NCBI GenBank assembly: GCA_022701275.1
Contig: CP031740.1
Span: 135,001-199,000 of the forward strand
Direction: 5' to 3'
From: Microcoleus vaginatus PCC 9802
GTDB taxonomy: Bacteria > Cyanobacteriota > Cyanobacteriia > Cyanobacteriales > Microcoleaceae
Length of the DNA stretch: 64,000 bases
Shown here: piece by piece, positions 62,993 to 64,000 of the stretch
Numbering within the stretch: position 1 is the first letter of the stretch
Layout: every line of letters begins with the position of its first letter
Program-made: the position numbers and the translations under genes
Notes under the pieces: generated by a model
Databases searched by the model: none
Told to the model about the DNA's origin: nothing
The model's input: the letters and a program-made list of their open reading frames with translations, nothing else

Positions 62993-63613
62993 ATGGAAAT
63001 GATGCCAGACGAGGAATATAACATCCTTGCAGCCCTTCAAGCTCTCGATATCCTCGACGAGTCAAAACGTGGCGCATTTGCAGAGAAATTGAAAGAGTCC
63101 GCAGAACTTAAAAGTGAATTAGCTGCTTTGGAATCAACAATTGCCGCGATCGCCTACACAGCCCCCCCAGTTCCTGTCGCCCCCGACCTCAAAAACCGCC
63201 TGTTACAGCGCATAGCCGAACTGCCACTAACCCCGCCAGAATCAGTCAATTTAAAGCCGAGTGTTACCTCCCCAACGGAGAACAATACTCCATCTTTAAT
63301 TGTGCGATCGAACGATGTCCAATGGAAATCTTATGGAGTTCCGGGAGTCTCCTTCGGCAAGCTTTACATTGACAAAAAAAAGCGCGAAATTACCTGCTTG
63401 ATGCGACTAGAACCTGGAGTAACATTTCCCATGCACCGACACGCTGCCTCGGAGGAAGTGCTTGTATTAGAAGGAGACTTAATTGTAGAAGGGGAAATTT
63501 GCCATCAAGGCGACTACATTCGCTCGGTTCCAGGTTCCACACATTCGCCCCTCACACAAGGGGGATGTTTGCTGTTAATGAAAACTTCCCTAGACAACGA
63601 AATGTTCGTCTGA
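62993..63613 (+). CDS. ChrR-like cupin anti-sigma factor
   Basis: 206 residues. An N-terminal helical anti-sigma-like part (MPDEEYNILAALQALDILDE) is joined to a C-terminal cupin with metal-binding residues in FPMHRHAASEEVLVLEGD and the later STHSPL. Like Rhodobacter ChrR, it should hold the sigma factor inactive until singlet oxygen or similar stress releases it. The classical zinc-finger H-x3-C-x2-C of ChrR is not seen in the N-terminal part, so release may differ. The start is ATG 62993 or 62999. The frame open from 62873 is not needed. Confidence 0.85.
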   Translation: MEMMPDEEYNILAALQALDILDESKRGAFAEKLKESAELKSELAALESTIAAIAYTAPPVPVAPDLKNRLLQRIAELPLTPPESVNLKPSVTSPTENNTPSLIVRSNDVQWKSYGVPGVSFGKLYIDKKKREITCLMRLEPGVTFPMHRHAASEEVLVLEGDLIVEGEICHQGDYIRSVPGSTHSPLTQGGCLLLMKTSLDNEMFV

Positions 63614-63825
63614 TATTATGTCGCTTGATTTTCCTGCAAGGATTTATTTTCGCTTAGTCGGGGCTGGTTTATGTAGACCGATTTTTAGTTGAAATTATAG
63701 AGTGTGGGTGAAACTAGCCTTTCCAAGTATTTCGTCGGTTAATTGACCGGATACGCTCTAACTCAAGAATACCGCATTGCTCCGCATTCGGCGGTTAAAA
63801 ATTCCAACTATATCACGTAATTCCC

Positions 63826-64000
63826 ATGCTAAAATACTCGCGTTTAACTGCTGTTCTGTCCGCCGTTATTATACAATTTGTACCCAGCAACCAAAGCGCG
63901 ATCGCCCAAGAACGCGAAGGATGTTTTCTTGTTAATTCAGTGGGAGAAGTAATTAACTTAAATTTGTTGTGTTCGCCTCAAGAATCCGAGATTAAGCTGA
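63826..64000 (+). CDS. Exported protein, N-terminal part (runs off the right edge)
   Basis: MLKYSRLTAVLSAVIIQFVP with an AIAQ cleavage-like site makes a signal peptide. The mature part (EREGCFLVNSVGEVINL, then CSPQE) has two Cys. 58 codons are seen and the stop is outside the window. Function unknown. Confidence 0.65.
   Translation, partial: MLKYSRLTAVLSAVIIQFVPSNQSAIAQEREGCFLVNSVGEVINLNLLCSPQESEIKL

Overview
The window comes from a cyanobacterium, most likely a filamentous Oscillatoriales type such as the Microcoleus/Oscillatoria group. Support: a partial 16S rRNA gene with cyanobacterium-specific signature stretches, very many GCGATCGC-type (HIP1) octamers, genes restricted to or typical of cyanobacteria (Ycf66, PSII-type S4 protein, phycobilisome-like subunits, DUF760), heptanucleotide tandem repeats, and a large set of dispersed palindromes. 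The genus is an inference; no name can be read from the sequence.

Layout. 1-1.3 kb: 5' two thirds of a 16S rRNA gene running off the left edge, with a recognisable promoter. 1.8-11.2 kb: a Ser/Thr kinase, a 2Fe-2S ferredoxin, two phycobilisome-like proteins, a pentapeptide-repeat protein, two V4R proteins, a small protein and a caspase-fold protein without catalytic residues. The gene order strongly recalls the Synechocystis slr0144-slr0152 cluster linked to photosystem II assembly. 11.2-16 kb: gene-poor, with small hypothetical genes and an ABC-ATPase pseudogene. 16-25.2 kb: housekeeping genes (scpB, DUF760, a Deg/Htr protease, a LysM-M23 peptidase, three tRNAs, an ABC exporter, a 46-residue membrane protein, proA). 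25.4-29.8 kb: a lipid-modification group (fatty acid desaturase, lipoxygenase, and a cyclopropane-synthase-like pseudogene). 30.2-31.6 kb: an IS701-like element. 31.8-35.1 kb: a ferredoxin-adenylate cyclase fusion, a NUDIX hydrolase, an HD hydrolase, fabG and trxA. 35.2-37.7 kb: an apparently complete group II intron with its RT-maturase-HNH protein. 38-43.6 kb: a YdjM-like membrane protein, prmA, serA, a glycine-rich membrane protein, a Uma2 protein and an S4 protein. 43.8-49 kb: a two-gene unit of a TPR-CHAT protease and a coiled-coil two-TM protein, the best candidate for a poorly described conflict or signalling system. 49-64 kb: an SDR, a ferredoxin, cobQ, Ycf66, a nickel/cobalt permease, a TPR protein, DUF4331, an ECF sigma factor with a ChrR-type anti-sigma, and the start of an exported protein.

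Functional links. The ferredoxin/V4R/phycobilisome-like/kinase group would act together around pigment or photosystem assembly. The desaturase and lipoxygenase could act on the same acyl chains. TPR-CHAT and its membrane partner look like protease plus target or effector. The sigma/ChrR pair may control the neighbouring DUF4331 and TPR genes.

Two pseudogenes (ABC ATPase and CFA-like methyltransferase) are broken only by in-frame stop codons, with no frameshift over about 0.8 and 1.1 kb. Several palindromic repeat families recur between genes, and in two places repeat-like DNA appears inside a reading frame (the CHAT protein and the nickel permease). Functions were assigned by reading motifs in the translated sequences, without database searches, so family names are recognitions rather than search results.
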